Source of the DNA: Candidatus Woesearchaeota archaeon
GTDB taxonomy: Archaea > Nanobdellota > Nanobdellia > Woesearchaeales > GW2011-AR4
Direction: 5' to 3'
Assembly: GCA_016185875.1 (NCBI GenBank)
Contig: JACPMS010000032.1
Coordinates: forward strand, 1-5,528
Length of the DNA stretch: 5,528 nt
Numbering within the stretch: the first letter of the stretch is position 1; each line of letters starts with the position of its first letter. Below the pieces are notes generated by a model, which was not told the origin of the DNA, ran no database searches, and saw only the letters and a list, made by a program, of their open reading frames with translations. Shown one piece after another: positions 4,319-5,528 of the stretch. The position numbers and the translations under genes were made by a program.

Positions 4319-5527
4319 CTACCCACCAACATTAAACCCATACTTATAACGGGGCATATTTGCAATTATCCCCTTCAACTGCTTAATTCTTTTCTTAATC
4401 TCCACACTTTTTAGGTGCCCTAGCTCAACTGCTTTTTCATAATTCTTAATGGCATTTCCAAAATCTCCTTTTTTGTCAAGCGAAATTCCAAGATTGTAGA
4501 ATCCAATGGCATTTTTAGGGTTTAATTTGATGCTTATTTCCAGCATCTGCAGGGCAGAATCATAATTGCCAAGTTTTTCCATAACAGCCCCCAAGTTATT
4601 ATATATAGTATATTTATTGGGATTCAGCAAAAGGGCTTTTGTAAGGTTTCTGTAGGCTTCTTTCAGCATGCCCTTTTTCAAATAGCAAACTCCTAGGTTT
4701 TGGAATGCTTCGCTGTTTTCTTTTATTCTCAATGACTCGGTATAATTCTTTATAGCCTCGTCATAGTTTTTTTGTTGTTCGCATACAACACCTAATTCAT
4801 ATAAAGCCATGCTGTGCTTTGGATTTAATTCAATCGCTTTCTTGAAAGATTTTATAGATTCATTAATATCATTATTTTCCTTGTATAAAACCCCTAATTC
4901 ATAATAAGAAGACGCATCTGGCTTTTCTTTGACTTTCTTTTTGCACAGCTCAAGATATAATTGCCTCTTTTTCTTGGCAATTTTTGGATCAGCATTTCCA
5001 TAGTGGTGCAGTGCAATGTTTGTTGCTGCAATGCTTCCTTTTTTGCCCTCTATCGATGGCTCAACCAGCTCGTGCACTGTCCCTTCAAACTTATACCCCT
5101 TTTTGTTGCGGAAAAGCCTTGCTATGAATGAGCCGTACCATCCGGCATAAGATTTATTATTCTTTTTGTGCTCATCATTAACAAAGCCTACAATTGAACT
5201 TTCATTAGTGTAATTTTTTTGAAGAAGCAAGTATGCGTCATTCTCTTTATTGTTGACAAGTTCCTTTATTGATTTTGTGGATTCATCGTCTAAAACTTCG
5301 TCAGCATCAAGCACAAGTATCCAGTCTTTTGTTGCATGCCTGATGCTTTCGTTCCTTGCAGCAGAAAAATCATCAATCCATTTGAAGTCAAAGATTTTTG
5401 CATTGAATTTTTTTGCAATTTCTTTTGTTTTGTCTTTGCTTCCTGTATCAACAATAATTATTTCATCAACTAACCCTTTGACTGAGCTTAGACACTGCTC
5501 TAAATATTTCTCCTCGTTCTTTGCTAT
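4319..5527 (-). CDS. Family 2 glycosyltransferase with C-terminal TPR repeats (5' end outside window)
   Basis: 402 codons are visible before TAG 4319-4321, and the frame is open to the right edge, so only the first few residues are missing. The visible N-terminus, IAKNEEKYLEQCLSSVKG, is the usual start of GT2 enzymes, normally preceded by a short strand and Met. Then come the nucleotide-sugar binding VDTGSKDKT (residues 26-34), DDFSAARNES (52-61) and the metal-binding DxD in LVLDADE (D74, D76). The FEGTVHE (148-154) and ALHHYG (172-177) motifs follow the GT core of this SunS-like subfamily. Residues ~205-373 are five TPR units with LGxxxxxxxxxxxAIxxY patterns. An internal GTG at 5312-5314 encodes V72 in the DxD region and is not the start. 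The acceptor is unknown; TPRs suggest a protein acceptor or partner. It is transcribed towards the DUF58 cluster. Confidence 0.93.
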   Translation of the reverse strand: MAKNEEKYLEQCLSSVKGLVDEIIIVDTGSKDKTKEIAKKFNAKIFDFKWIDDFSAARNESIRHATKDWILVLDADEVLDDESTKSIKELVNNKENDAYLLLQKNYTNESSIVGFVNDEHKKNNKSYAGWYGSFIARLFRNKKGYKFEGTVHELVEPSIEGKKGSIAATNIALHHYGNADPKIAKKKRQLYLELCKKKVKEKPDASSYYELGVLYKENNDINESIKSFKKAIELNPKHSMALYELGVVCEQQKNYDEAIKNYTESLRIKENSEAFQNLGVCYLKKGMLKEAYRNLTKALLLNPNKYTIYNNLGAVMEKLGNYDSALQMLEISIKLNPKNAIGFYNLGISLDKKGDFGNAIKNYEKAVELGHLKSVEIKKRIKQLKGIIANMPRYKYGFNVGG

Positions 5528-5528
5528 C

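Noticed and set aside
5312..5314. GTG as the start of the glycosyltransferase
   Set aside because: The frame continues upstream to the window edge and encodes the essential N-terminal GT2 motifs, so this codon is internal.

Overview
The window looks like chromosomal DNA from an AT-rich archaeon, possibly a DPANN-type lineage (Woesearchaeota/Pacearchaeota-like). The evidence is archaeal-style Shine-Dalgarno sites (GAGGTGA before moxR, GGTGA before the nucleotidyltransferase), several genes with no Shine-Dalgarno at all, and Lys/Glu-rich proteins. The lineage is inferred from style, not from a marker gene.

Layout. Positions 1-51 hold the tail of an upstream plus-strand gene. A plus-strand cluster follows: a one-TM coiled-coil protein (90-602), a small MNT-type nucleotidyltransferase (672-965), a three-TM protein (999-1763), a MoxR-family AAA+ ATPase (1887-2822) and a DUF58/vWA-like protein (3093-3944). 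Positions 3945-4120 are non-coding and rich in repeats and hairpins. The minus strand then carries a 51-residue small gene (4121-4276) and, upstream of it, a family-2 glycosyltransferase with C-terminal TPR repeats that runs off the right edge (4319-5527).

Function. MoxR plus DUF58 is a widespread pair: a chaperone-like AAA+ ATPase with a metal-binding vWA-type partner, often next to membrane proteins. Here the two flanking membrane proteins probably belong to the same envelope-associated system. The specific substrate cannot be read from the sequence.

The most interesting signal is that this cluster appears to have been interrupted at three junctions, each leaving a duplicated or palindromic scar. 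(1) The nucleotidyltransferase sits between two copies of the first ~30 nt of the three-TM gene; the upstream copy is decayed, mostly by GC-to-AT transitions. (2) A ~214-nt, GC-richer, multi-hairpin element with terminal inverted repeats separates moxR from DUF58, and a 13-nt direct repeat lies outside it. (3) The last eight codons and stop of DUF58 are repeated 88 nt downstream with only synonymous differences, and a 14-nt inverted copy lies between. These are sequence observations; the insertion history is inference.
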